The notes beneath the pieces are model-generated. The model made no database searches and was not told the DNA's origin. It saw nothing but the letters and a program-made list of their open reading frames with translations. Positions 18,931 to 27,128 of a DNA stretch of 64,000 nucleotides are shown here, piece after piece. A program made the position numbers and the translations under genes. The DNA comes from Paenibacillus sp. FSL W8-0186 (GTDB lineage Bacteria; Bacillota; Bacilli; Paenibacillales; Paenibacillaceae). Position 1 is the first letter of the stretch. Each line of letters opens with the position of its first letter. The stretch is taken from positions 868,001-932,000 of the forward strand of contig NZ_CP150207.1 of assembly GCF_037969765.1 (NCBI RefSeq), given 5' to 3'.

Positions 18931-20025
18931 CTAGTTGGCAAAGGTATAGCTGTCGTTCGTTTTATTCAACATGTCCTTGAATCCGGAAGTAGCGTACAGC
19001 TTCTGCTCTTTGGAAATGAACAAGGCCTCTGTGTCCGGTGTATCCTCGATGAACTTCAACCCGTCCTCAATGCCGAGTACGAACAGCGAAGTGGACAGGG
19101 CATCCGCATCGGTAGAGTGCTTCGTCACGATGGTGACGCTGCTGATGCCGTTATCTACCGGATAACCGGTTCCAGGATCGAGAATATGCTGATAGAGCTT
19201 GCCGTCCTCGATAAAAAAGCGCTCATAGATGCCGGAGGTGACGATGGTCTTGTCGGCCACCTGAATCGTGCCGATCGAGTTACCGCGTTCTTTGCCCGGA
19301 TCCTGGATACCGATGTTCCACAGCTTGCCGCCCGGCTTATTGCCCATAGCATAAATGTTGCCGCCCAGATCGATGATCGCGCTGCTGAAGCCTTGCGTCT
19401 CCAGGTACTCGTAAATCGCGTCTGCCGCATAGCCTTTGCCGATGGAGCCAAGGTCAATGGCCATGCCTTCTTTTTGCAAATAAATTTCGTGCGTTTCCTT
19501 ATTCAGTTCGATCAGGTGATAGTCGCTTAGCGCTTTGGCGGCTTCGATCAGATCGGCGTCTGGGACCTTGGCGCCTTCATGGCCGATGTTCCACAGCGTG
19601 ACCAGGTTGCCGATGGCGGGATTGAACTTTCCATCTGTTCGTTTCGCATAGTCGAGAGCTTTCTCGATCAATTCGAACGTCTCATTCGAAACTTCAACTG
19701 GCGACTTGCCGGAATGGCTGTTCACCTGGTAGATTTCGCTGCTCTCCAGCGTACGGCTGATTTTGCCGTCAATGTCATTTAGCAGGGCTTCAATTTCGTT
19801 GAAATGCTGACGTGTGGCGCGATCATCATATATTTTCACGTTGACGACGGTGTCGAATATGAAGAACGTTTCTCCCATCGGCTTCACGGTCTCATGCGAA
19901 TTTGCCGTCTTATCGCTAGATTCGCCGGAGGCCTTGGATAGGCCCGGATCTGTGCCGCAGCCAGCCAATAATGCCGTTGATAGCAATAGCGTTAATCCTA
20001 AGGTAATTAGTCTATTGTGCTTCAT
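18931..20025 (-). CDS. fmnB: FAD:protein FMN transferase lipoprotein (ApbE/FmnB)
   Basis: Extracytoplasmic ApbE-family enzyme, 364 aa, that transfers FMN from FAD to a Ser/Thr side chain of a target protein using Mg2+. A lipoprotein signal with lipobox LLAGC (Cys23) anchors it outside the cell. The ApbE core includes FFIFDTVVNVKIYD, a flavin-binding loop IDLGSIGKGYAADAIYEYL, and AIIDLGGNIYAMG; the metal-binding end has TKHSTDADALSTSLFVLG. The target is very likely the FMN-binding lipoprotein at 37195-38103. It is divergent from the EetA/EetB/ECF operon across a 241-bp gap. In Listeria the equivalent enzyme is FmnB of the extracellular electron transfer locus. The symbol is assigned by family plus context. 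Confidence 0.9.
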   Translation of the reverse strand: MKHNRLITLGLTLLLSTALLAGCGTDPGLSKASGESSDKTANSHETVKPMGETFFIFDTVVNVKIYDDRATRQHFNEIEALLNDIDGKISRTLESSEIYQVNSHSGKSPVEVSNETFELIEKALDYAKRTDGKFNPAIGNLVTLWNIGHEGAKVPDADLIEAAKALSDYHLIELNKETHEIYLQKEGMAIDLGSIGKGYAADAIYEYLETQGFSSAIIDLGGNIYAMGNKPGGKLWNIGIQDPGKERGNSIGTIQVADKTIVTSGIYERFFIEDGKLYQHILDPGTGYPVDNGISSVTIVTKHSTDADALSTSLFVLGIEDGLKFIEDTPDTEALFISKEQKLYATSGFKDMLNKTNDSYTFAN

Positions 20026-20266
20026 AAACGCCGCCTCATTTCATTTGCTTCTAAATTGATTCATTCAAATTTATTGTATCAAGGGCAGGAAAATGTTTAA
20101 AGTACTTTTTTTCACAAAGTGATGATTATTCCATTAAAATCCTTATAAAGTGAGGGATTTGTGACAACTGGGAAAATGAGAGAAATCGCACAGGTTAGTC
20201 ATTGAACAGGGGTTATAATGAGATCATCTAAGATTTATATAATCAAAAAATAAGGGAGTTTTCTCT

Positions 20267-20662
20267 ATGAAACGTGGAGATATCCTGCTGATCGGCTTGA
20301 TTGTTGTCATTGCCATGGCATTTCTTGTTCCAAGGTGGATTTTTGGAGATTTAAGTGAAAACAATCACAATAACAATCCACTTGTTGCAAATATCAAGGT
20401 CGATGGCAAGCTGGTACGATCCGTGGAGCTCACGGAAGAGGAGCAAATCATTGAAATTGAAACCGAGGATGGCCTCAACATTTTGAAGGTACATGATTAT
20501 GGCATAGAAATGATTGAGGCCGATTGCCCTGATCAGTTATGCCTGACCTTCGGGTTTGTCCAGCGTAACGGAGGCACGATCGTCTGTCTCCCGCACAAAA
20601 TGATCGTAGAAATTGAAGGAGCTTCCGGGGAAGGAGATGAGATCGATGCCGTCGTTAAATAA
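20267..20662 (+). CDS. eetA: EetA-like NusG domain II membrane protein
   Basis: Protein of 131 aa with one N-terminal helix (about residues 6-25) and an outward-facing NusG domain II. Three cysteines stand out: a CPDQLC pair at about residues 87-92 and one in GTIVCLPHKM, the pattern of NusG-II proteins next to electron-transfer genes. The Cys pair could hold a metal or a disulfide. It is the first gene of a tight operon (NusG-II, EetB-like, ecfA1, ecfA2, ecfT). In the Listeria flavin-based electron transfer pathway, EetA and EetB are small membrane proteins thought to pass electrons from quinol to extracellular flavin. The name rests on domain type and neighbours. Confidence 0.82.
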   Translation: MKRGDILLIGLIVVIAMAFLVPRWIFGDLSENNHNNNPLVANIKVDGKLVRSVELTEEEQIIEIETEDGLNILKVHDYGIEMIEADCPDQLCLTFGFVQRNGGTIVCLPHKMIVEIEGASGEGDEIDAVVK

Positions 20663-21224
20663 ACCAGCCGCGCCGAGAACGCTTGGCGGCGAGTCATCCA
20701 CTCTCATGTTGAAAAGAACGGTTATCGTCGCGATTTTCGCTGCGGTTGCGGTTGTGCTGAGCCTGATTGAATCGCTGATTCCGATCAATATGGGCGTGCC
20801 CGGCGCCAAGCTGGGGCTGGCGAATATTATGGTGCTGACCTGCCTTTATTTTCTGCGGGCGAGGGACGCCTTGATGATGGTGCTGCTAAAAACGCTGCTT
20901 ACCGCTTTTATTTTTGGTACGTTTTCCAGCTTCTTGTTCAGTATTATGGGTGCGCTGTTCAGCTTTGCGGCGATGTGGTTTCTGCTCCTGGTGGGACGCA
21001 AGAGACTGAGCATGATCGGCATAAGCATCGTCGGGGGGATTGCCCATAACATCGGACAGCTTACCGCGGCATCGCTGTATTTCCTGACAACGAAAATATT
21101 CTATTACCTGCCGATGCTGCTCATTACAGGGGTGTTGACGGGGATTGCAGTCGGGATTGCGGTTCGTTATTTGATTCCTGCGCTTTCCAGATTGTCGTTG
21201 TTTGAATCTTTTCTGACGGATTAA
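20646..21224 (+). CDS. eetB: EetB-like Gx transporter family membrane protein
   Basis: Integral membrane protein of 192 aa of the Gx transporter family, often mis-named heptaprenyl diphosphate synthase component I. I start it at ATG 20646 (AAGGAGA about 8 bases upstream), so it overlaps the preceding gene by 17 bases. Five or so helices are clear, and the segment INMGVPGAKLGLANIMVL with its Gly/Pro-rich turn is the family signature. It resembles S-component folds of ECF transporters but is the usual partner of the NusG-II protein in electron transfer loci. Its exact role there is not known. Confidence 0.82.
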   Translation: MPSLNKPAAPRTLGGESSTLMLKRTVIVAIFAAVAVVLSLIESLIPINMGVPGAKLGLANIMVLTCLYFLRARDALMMVLLKTLLTAFIFGTFSSFLFSIMGALFSFAAMWFLLLVGRKRLSMIGISIVGGIAHNIGQLTAASLYFLTTKIFYYLPMLLITGVLTGIAVGIAVRYLIPALSRLSLFESFLTD

Positions 21225-21236
21225 GGGGGTGAAAAG

Positions 21237-22052
21237 ATGGCCGCAGCAGCATACGCTTACGAATTGAACGAAGTTTCCTTCGCATATTCGCCGGATACCC
21301 CGGTTCTGGATGAGGTGACGCTCCGCATTGCTTCTGGAAGCTGGGTATCGATCGTCGGGCCTAACGGCTGCGGCAAATCGACCCTTGCCAAGCTGCTGGG
21401 CGGACTGCTGGCCGCAAACAGCGGCACGATTGTGGTGGAAGGCCGCGAGCTGACGCAGGATTCAGTCTGGGAGATCCGTCCCCGGATCGGCATGGTGTTC
21501 CAGAACCCGGATAACCAGTTTATCGGCTCCACGGTGGAGGAGGATATCGCCTTTGGATTAGAGGGGCGCTGCCTTTCCCGCGAGGAAATGACAGACCGGG
21601 TGCAGCGTTACGCCGAGAAGCTGGAAATCAGCCATCTGCTGACCAAGCACCCGGCAGAGCTGTCCGGCGGGCAGAAGCAGCGTGTGGCCCTCGCCTCGAT
21701 TCTAGCGATGGAACCAGGCATCATCATTTTTGATGAAGCCTCCTCCATGCTGGATGAGAAGGCGCGCGGCGAGCTGCTGCACATCTGGCAGGACATGCGG
21801 AGCAGCGGTGATTACACGCTTATCTCGATTACGCATGATGCGGAAGAGATTATGGCCTCGGACCGGGCAATCGTGCTCCGGGGCGGGGCCATTGCAGCAG
21901 ATACAGCTCCGGCGGAGCTGTTCGAGAATGAGGAGCTGCTGCACGCTTGCCGCTTGATCGCGCCTTACCGGGTCAGGCTGGTGCAGGAATTACGGAAGCG
22001 GGGGTTGGATGGAGACGGCATTCTCCCTGGCTGGCAAACGAGGAGACGGTGA
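21237..22052 (+). CDS. ecfA1: ECF transporter ATPase EcfA1
   Basis: ABC ATPase of 271 aa, one of the pair that powers energy-coupling factor (ECF) transporters. Walker A is GPNGCGKST (about residues 41-49), the Q-loop reads VFQNPDNQFIGSTVEEDIAFG, which is diagnostic for EcfA, the signature is LSGGQKQRVA and Walker B is IIIFDEASSMLD. The gene follows eetB by 12 bases. The module may serve several S-components; in electron transfer loci the one of interest is RibU/FmnA, which moves flavin and is not present in this window. Confidence 0.92.
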   Translation: MAAAAYAYELNEVSFAYSPDTPVLDEVTLRIASGSWVSIVGPNGCGKSTLAKLLGGLLAANSGTIVVEGRELTQDSVWEIRPRIGMVFQNPDNQFIGSTVEEDIAFGLEGRCLSREEMTDRVQRYAEKLEISHLLTKHPAELSGGQKQRVALASILAMEPGIIIFDEASSMLDEKARGELLHIWQDMRSSGDYTLISITHDAEEIMASDRAIVLRGGAIAADTAPAELFENEELLHACRLIAPYRVRLVQELRKRGLDGDGILPGWQTRRR

Positions 22053-22056
22053 CACT

Positions 22057-22965
22057 ATGGCTATTACATTCGAGGAAGTCAGCTATGCATACGATGACCG
22101 CAGCTTATGGCGAAGCGGGGCGCTTGAGGGTATCAATCTCCATATTCAGCCTGGAACGTTCACGGGGATTGCCGGGACGACGGGCTCTGGCAAGTCGACG
22201 CTGCTGCAGCATTTCAACGGCATTCTGAAGCCGACCGCAGGGCGTGTGCGTGTCTTAGATGTGCCAATAGACGCCCAGGGTAAGGCGCCGGCAATGCGCG
22301 AGCTGCGCAGGCGGGTCGGACTGGTCTTTCAATTTCCCGAGCAGCAGCTGTTCGAGGATACGGTGGAGAAGGATATTTGCTTCGGACCGCTCAACTTCGG
22401 AATGCCTCTCGCGGAAGCGAAGGAGCGGGCAAAATGGGCCTTGTCCCTGCTTGGGCTGGATGAATCGATTCTGCAGAGGAATCCTTTTCATCTCAGCGGC
22501 GGGCAGATGCGCAAGGTAGCCATTGCTTCCGTTCTGGCCATGGACCCGGAGGTCATTGCCCTTGACGAGCCGACGGCCACTCTTGATCCACAGAGCCGGG
22601 CCGAGCTGGCTGCGCTGCTGTCGAAGCTGCATCGGGAGCAAGGGAAGACGGTCATCGTCGTGACGCACCGGATGGAGGAACTGCTGCCCTATGTGGACGG
22701 TTGGATCGTAATGAAGGGCGGCCGGACGTTATTTCAGGGGACGACCGCTGCTCTGGTCAGGGAAACCGCCTTCCTGGAGCGGGAAGGGCTGGCCCTTCCG
22801 GAATGCATCACGTTATGGAATAGGCTGGCTGCCAAGTGCGGGCTGGAGGCGGAGAAGCCGTGCTTAACGCCGGAATCACTGGCGGAACGTCTTGCCGAGG
22901 TGCTTTCGGCTGCAGGCACATTAAGAGGCAGAGAGGAGAGAATGGCATGCGGGGAAAGCTGCTGA
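22057..22965 (+). CDS. ecfA2: ECF transporter ATPase EcfA2
   Basis: Second ECF ATPase, 302 aa. ATG 22057 gives a normal N-terminus (AITFEEVSYAYDD) and has an AGGAG about 11 bases upstream; it begins 4 bases after the ecfA1 stop. Walker A GTTGSGKST, Q-loop VFQFPEQQLFEDTVEKDICFG, signature LSGGQMRKVAIAS, Walker B VIALDEPTATLD. VFQFPE rather than VFQNPD in the Q-loop separates EcfA2 from EcfA1. Confidence 0.92.
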   Translation: MAITFEEVSYAYDDRSLWRSGALEGINLHIQPGTFTGIAGTTGSGKSTLLQHFNGILKPTAGRVRVLDVPIDAQGKAPAMRELRRRVGLVFQFPEQQLFEDTVEKDICFGPLNFGMPLAEAKERAKWALSLLGLDESILQRNPFHLSGGQMRKVAIASVLAMDPEVIALDEPTATLDPQSRAELAALLSKLHREQGKTVIVVTHRMEELLPYVDGWIVMKGGRTLFQGTTAALVRETAFLEREGLALPECITLWNRLAAKCGLEAEKPCLTPESLAERLAEVLSAAGTLRGREERMACGESC

Positions 22966-23750
22966 TCGGCCGGAGCATCGATACGGGCTCCTGGGTGCAT
23001 GGCGTCGACCCCCGGGCGAAGCTGACGGCCATGCTGCTGTATCTCATCGCGATTGTCGCTGTCGGCTCATGGCCTGCGCTTGGCGTCGCCGCCGTTTTTT
23101 CCCTCGCTTATATGACGGCAACGAAGATTCCGCTCAAGTATTATGTCAAAGCGGCGAAGCCTCTCTGGGTGCTGATGGTGTTTATCTTTGCCGTGCAGTG
23201 CTTTACGGTGACCGAGGGAACGGCGCTGTGGCAGATCGGCTCATGGACGCTGTATTCCGGAGGAGTCAGCCTCGGGCTGATCTCGGCCTCGCGGATGGCG
23301 CTGCTTGTATCTTTTACGACGATTCTTACGTTTACGACGACGCCCGGGCTCCTAAACCAAGGGATGGCTGGCGTGCTGAAACCGTTGGAGGGTGTAGGAT
23401 TATCCGCGCAGCGTCTGACCTTGATGATGAGCATTGCGCTGCGCTTCATCCCGACGATTCTGGATGAAGCGCAGAAGATCGTGAAAGCGCAGGCCGCCCG
23501 GGGCGCCGATTTGCGGGAGCTGCCATGGAAAGAGAAAGGGAAGATGCTGGTGTCCCTGCTCGTTCCGGTGACGGTAGGAGCTTTTCGCCGGGCTGAGGAG
23601 CTGGTGCTGTCGATGGAATCGAGAGGCTACCGGATCGGAGCGCCGCGTTCGGAATATCACCTGCTCGTCTGGAAGCGCCGTGACACCTGGTTCATTTTAT
23701 CATTTGTAATCCTGGCTGCCAGCGTGCTGATGTATAGGATTTTGATGTGA
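22947..23750 (+). CDS. ecfT: ECF transporter transmembrane protein EcfT
   Basis: Membrane scaffold of the ECF module, 267 aa. ATG 22947 has GAGAGGAGAG 6 bases upstream and the gene overlaps ecfA2 by 19 bases. The family signature near the N-terminus is WVHGVDPRAKL, and the two coupling helices carry the Ala-Arg-Gly motifs AQAARGADL and SMESRGYRIG that bind the ATPases. It ends the operon that begins with the EetA-like gene. Confidence 0.92.
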   Translation: MRGKLLIGRSIDTGSWVHGVDPRAKLTAMLLYLIAIVAVGSWPALGVAAVFSLAYMTATKIPLKYYVKAAKPLWVLMVFIFAVQCFTVTEGTALWQIGSWTLYSGGVSLGLISASRMALLVSFTTILTFTTTPGLLNQGMAGVLKPLEGVGLSAQRLTLMMSIALRFIPTILDEAQKIVKAQAARGADLRELPWKEKGKMLVSLLVPVTVGAFRRAEELVLSMESRGYRIGAPRSEYHLLVWKRRDTWFILSFVILAASVLMYRILM

Positions 23751-23819
23751 AAAAAGCATGGGGACGAGGGATTCATCGCGTGCACGGCAACACAGGGCTG
23801 TTTGGAATGACAGATGTAT

Positions 23820-23860
23820 AGTGAAAAAAATCACAATAAATTCAACTTTATCAATATAGA
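23820..23860 (+). promoter_or_regulatory. FNR/CRP-type box with a correctly placed -10, upstream of the U32 gene
   Basis: AGTGAAAAAAATCACA (23820-23835) differs by one base from the consensus TGTGA-N6-TCACA. A TATAGA at 23855-23860 would give a start near 23867, placing the box centre at about -40, the position at which FNR/CRP proteins activate. This suggests oxygen- or redox-controlled expression of the following gene. Confidence 0.5.
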
Positions 23861-23902
23861 CTGCTAGTACAGCTTAGTTGAGGCAGGAAGGGGAGAAACG
23901 CT

Positions 23903-26134
23903 GTGGCTCGTTATTTTAATGGAAAAGAAGTCGAATTGCTTGCGCCGGCGGGAACATTTGAAATCTTCAAGGAAGTGATCCGTGCCAATTGCGATGCCGT
24001 TTATTTCGGGGGACCGAGCCTTAATATGCGCATGATGCGCAAAGGATATAATTTTAGCCGCCCGGAGATGGTGGAGGCGATTGAGCTGGCCCATGGCTTG
24101 GATAAAAGAGTGTACGTTACGGTAAACAACCTGCTGAACGAAGGGGAAATCGAAGAGGCGCGGGAATATTTGCGCTTTCTGGAACAGGCGGGGCCGGATG
24201 CCATGATCGTGCAGGATTTCGCTGTGCTGGCGCTCATTCAGGACATGGGCTTGCAGCTTCCCGTGCATTCCTCGGTCATGATGAATGTGCATAACCGCGA
24301 GATGATCGAGGCGCTGAGCCAGATGGGTGTCACTCGGATCGTCACGTCCCGGGAGATGGATCTGAAGACCACGCGGTATTTGCGTGAGACGACCGGCATG
24401 GAGCTGGAATACTTCATTCATGGCGACATGTGCTCCGTGCATGGGGCGAATTGCTACTTCAGCTCGCTTGTGTTCGGGATGAGCAGCAACCGGGGCAAGT
24501 GCCTGAAGCCGTGCCGCTGGGACTACCGGGTGAAGAAGGACGGCTATGTGTATCCTTCCGAATATCCGCTTGCCGTGAAGGATATGTTCATGTACGAGCA
24601 TATTCCCGAACTGATTCATGGCGGGGTGACGTCTTTTAAAATCGAAGGGCGTATGCGCGACACGGAGTTTGTGCTGATGCTGGTCAATGCGTATGGAGAC
24701 GCGATCGATCGGTACATCGACGATCCGGTCGGCTTTGAACGGAGCCGGGATACCCAGCTGCTGTACGACAACCGCAAGCGTGATTTGTCCACCGGTTATG
24801 CGTTTGGCCGTCCGGGGCTGACCTACATGAATAAGCGCTATGAGGGGACAGGCAAATTTTATAGCACAGGCAAGGTATTCAGCACGCCGACCGAAGAGCG
24901 GAGGCTCGGAGACAAACGGTTGGGTGAGGTTGCGGCTTATCTCGCCGAGGCTGCAGCAAGCAGCAAAGCGGGGCGGCAAGAGGACGAGCGGAACAATTTG
25001 AGCAAACAAGCCGAACAAGGTAAACGAATGGAACGAGGCAAACCAATGGAACGTGGCAGTCAAATGGAACAAGGCAACCCATACAACCAATGTTACCCAA
25101 ACAATCAAAACAGTCGGAATAACCAAAACAATCGAAACAACCAATATAGCCAAAATAACCCGAACAACTCGAACAACTCGAACAACCTGAACAACCGAAT
25201 GGAGCTGTCCGTGCATGTGAATAATGCGGCCCAAGCGCAAGCAGCGTTTGAGGCAGGGGCCGATCATGTTTATCTTTCGGGCGATGTGTTCGAGCCGGAT
25301 CGGCCATTTACGAAGCAGGAAATTAAACAACTGGCAGTGATCAAGGGGAACGCCAAGCTGTATTTAGGTTTGCCGCGCATGATGAACGAGCTGCACTTCG
25401 AAATATACGACGGGCTGCTGTCTGGTGAACGCCTACCTATCGACGGCATACTCGTGACGAACCTCGGCGCAATCCATAAATTTGCCTCCAAAGGTTATCC
25501 GCTTGTGGGCGATATCAATTTGAATATTTTCAATCATTTGGCCGCAGAGATGTATAGGAAGCTTGGTGTAGAGCGGTTTACAGCTTCCATCGAACTCCCG
25601 CTCCATGATTTGACCAAGCTGCTGGTGAATGCGGCGGCTCCAATGGAGGTCGTGGTGCACGGCTCGCCTGCCCTGATGTACATGGAGCTTGATTTGTATG
25701 AGAACACAGAGGTGTTCGAGCCAATAGGCGAAGAGGACAACCGGTACGTCGATAACCGTACTCTGGTGCTGATGACTGACAAGGGAGAGAACCCGGTTTA
25801 CCGCGATGTACATGGGCGCTGCCATTTGATGCTGGCCAAGGAGCTGTGTCTGCTGCCCGTAATGAATGAGCTGCAGGATGCCGGACTGTCTGTTTGCCGG
25901 ATCGAAGGCGCGACCTACCAGCCGGAGCAGTTGCGGTCGATCGTTAGTACGTACAGGGCGGCGATAGAGAGACCAGAAACTGCTGGTGAGCTATTTGCTG
26001 GAATGACCCCAGTCTACGCGGGATATACGCTGGGAGCGCTGCAGTTCGACGGCGTTGCGCCGGGTCAAGTCGAAGCAGTGGATGGAGCTTGTGAAGGGAA
26101 ACAGGAGAAAGAACGAGTGCAGGTGCGGATGTAG
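23903..26134 (+). CDS. U32 family protein (peptidase/hydroxylase type) with a low-complexity insert
   Basis: Protein of 743 aa in the U32 family, whose characterised members (RlhA, TrhP, UbiU/UbiV) act in RNA or ubiquinone hydroxylation with an Fe-S cluster rather than as proteases. The start is GTG 23903 with AGGAAGGGG about 9 bases upstream. The first half (about 1-340) holds the signature, from FIHGDMCSVHGANCYFSS to SSNRGKCLKPCRW, with four Cys that can bind a cluster. Between about 365 and 432 is an insert rich in Asn, Gln and Arg (NNQNNRNNQ and similar). A second alpha/beta half follows (MELSVHVNNAAQAQAAFEAG onward) and the C-terminal part is DUF3656-like. The gene lies between the EET genes but is not known to belong to that pathway. 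Confidence 0.8.
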   Translation: MARYFNGKEVELLAPAGTFEIFKEVIRANCDAVYFGGPSLNMRMMRKGYNFSRPEMVEAIELAHGLDKRVYVTVNNLLNEGEIEEAREYLRFLEQAGPDAMIVQDFAVLALIQDMGLQLPVHSSVMMNVHNREMIEALSQMGVTRIVTSREMDLKTTRYLRETTGMELEYFIHGDMCSVHGANCYFSSLVFGMSSNRGKCLKPCRWDYRVKKDGYVYPSEYPLAVKDMFMYEHIPELIHGGVTSFKIEGRMRDTEFVLMLVNAYGDAIDRYIDDPVGFERSRDTQLLYDNRKRDLSTGYAFGRPGLTYMNKRYEGTGKFYSTGKVFSTPTEERRLGDKRLGEVAAYLAEAAASSKAGRQEDERNNLSKQAEQGKRMERGKPMERGSQMEQGNPYNQCYPNNQNSRNNQNNRNNQYSQNNPNNSNNSNNLNNRMELSVHVNNAAQAQAAFEAGADHVYLSGDVFEPDRPFTKQEIKQLAVIKGNAKLYLGLPRMMNELHFEIYDGLLSGERLPIDGILVTNLGAIHKFASKGYPLVGDINLNIFNHLAAEMYRKLGVERFTASIELPLHDLTKLLVNAAAPMEVVVHGSPALMYMELDLYENTEVFEPIGEEDNRYVDNRTLVLMTDKGENPVYRDVHGRCHLMLAKELCLLPVMNELQDAGLSVCRIEGATYQPEQLRSIVSTYRAAIERPETAGELFAGMTPVYAGYTLGALQFDGVAPGQVEAVDGACEGKQEKERVQVRM
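25010..25200 (+). repeat. Low-complexity A/C-rich tract inside the U32 gene
   Basis: Imperfect short repeats (AACAACTCG in tandem, AATAACC and ACAATC variants) encode a run of Asn and Gln between the two domains of the protein. The frame is kept, so it acts as a flexible linker that has expanded by slippage. Confidence 0.7.
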
Positions 26135-26208
26135 GTGGAAGTGCAATACAGGTTTAGGTGAAGGTGTAGATAGTAGGTGTAACGCAGAGTAAAGAGTAAG
26201 GGTAAGAG

Positions 26209-26253
26209 AGTAAGAGTAAGAGTAAGAGTAAGAGTAAGAGTAAGAGTAAGAGT
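26209..26253. repeat. Hexamer tandem repeat (AGTAAG)n
   Basis: About seven perfect copies of AGTAAG in a row, followed by TAGCAA and TAG triplet runs. A slippage-prone microsatellite just beyond the U32 stop codon. Confidence 0.85.
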
Positions 26254-26504
26254 AGCAATAGCAATAGTAGTAGTAGTAGTAGTAACGAGTTGCAAGCAAG
26301 TTTAAATGCAGGTGCAAGTGCAAGAGTAGAAGTAGAAATAGAAGCAAGAGCAGGTGTAGGTGTAGGTATATGTACAAGAGCAAGAGCAAGTGCAAGAGCA
26401 GTAGCAATAGCAACAATAGCAGCAGTGCCGTATCAGCATTAGCAGTAAAGTGTAGCTGTAAAGACAAGAACGACAAAAGACTATCTGGCCCCAGACACGA
26501 TAAA

Positions 26505-26691
26505 TTAACTGTATTTCATGCAGTTATTTAAGAGACTTCTACGTTTGAGGCGGGATTAACTGGATTTCCTGCATCTAAACCGGGATATATCATACCTGTC
26601 TAGCGGGAGCCTGGCTTTTAACTGCAAGAAATCCACTTAGTGAGGCGAAAATGCGAAATGGCCCACTTTTAGATACATGAAATACAGTTAG
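26505..26691. repeat. Four-unit palindromic repeat, family A, copy 1
   Basis: Direct units begin at 26505 (TTAACTGTATTTCATGCAG) and 26556 (TTAACTGGATTTCCTGCATC); inverted units end at 26640 and 26691. Pitch 51 bp, length 187 bp. Outer units share CTGTATTTCATG, inner units share TGGATTTC. It lies in a 265-bp block repeated almost exactly at 26822-27090. Confidence 0.8.
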
Positions 26692-26888
26692 TATTCTGTT
26701 CTTACAACGCACCCCAGCACCAAATATATAAAAAGTACCCTAAGGGTCTTATTGATCGCCAAATGTCCCACAGTAGCAGTAGGTGGAAGAGCAAGAGCAG
26801 TAGCAATAGCAGCAGTATCAGCAGTAGCAGTAAAGTATAGGTGTAAGACAAGAACGACAAAAGACTATCTGGCCCCAGACACGATAAA

Positions 26889-27075
26889 TTAACTGTATTT
26901 TATGCAGTTATTTATGAGACTTCTACGATTTAGGCGGGATTAACTGGATTTCCTGCATTTAAACCGGGATATATCATACCTATCTAGCGGGAGCCTGGTT
27001 TTTAACTGCAAGAAATCCATGTAATGAGGCGAAAATGCGAAATGGCCCACTTTTAGATACCTAAAATACAGTTAG
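26889..27075. repeat. Four-unit palindromic repeat, family A, copy 2
   Basis: Near-identical to copy 1, same length of 187 bp and same orientation, 384 bases further on. It ends about 50 bases before the aminotransferase gene. Confidence 0.8.
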
Positions 27076-27128
27076 TACTCTATTCTTACATCCCACTCTA
27101 TCGTCAACAAAAAGGAGCGGAAACGAAA

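Larger units (their letters stand above)
26135..27128. other. Non-coding kilobase with purine-rich micro-repeats and two repeat elements
   Basis: No credible gene. From 26135 to about 26450 the plus strand is almost only A, G and T in short words (GTAAGA, GTAGCA, GTGCAA). The same kind of sequence returns at 26770-26840. Two ~265-bp near-identical blocks (26441-26706 and 26822-27090) each contain one family A element. The long leucine/tyrosine-rich reading frame on the minus strand here is a by-product of the micro-repeats. Confidence 0.75.

Noticed and set aside
18883..19530. Plus-strand reading frame opposite the apbE gene
   Set aside because: The minus strand encodes a complete ApbE with lipobox and flavin motifs.
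20100..20180. TTCACAAAGTGAT and nearby GTGA words between fmnB and eetA as an FNR or Rex site
   Set aside because: The half-sites are in the wrong order and spacing for FNR, and no second Rex half-site is present.
23864..25330. Long minus-strand reading frame opposite the U32 gene
   Set aside because: It mirrors a gene with clear U32 motifs; the translation is Val/Leu-rich without any domain.
26209..26253. Regular short repeats that could suggest a CRISPR array
   Set aside because: Units are 6 bp in direct tandem without spacers, and no cas genes are near. The four-unit elements also lack spacer structure.
25991..26476. Leu/Tyr/Ser-rich reading frame on the minus strand
   Set aside because: It is a product of short G/A/T repeats and overlaps the end of the U32 gene; no ribosome site and no conserved pattern.
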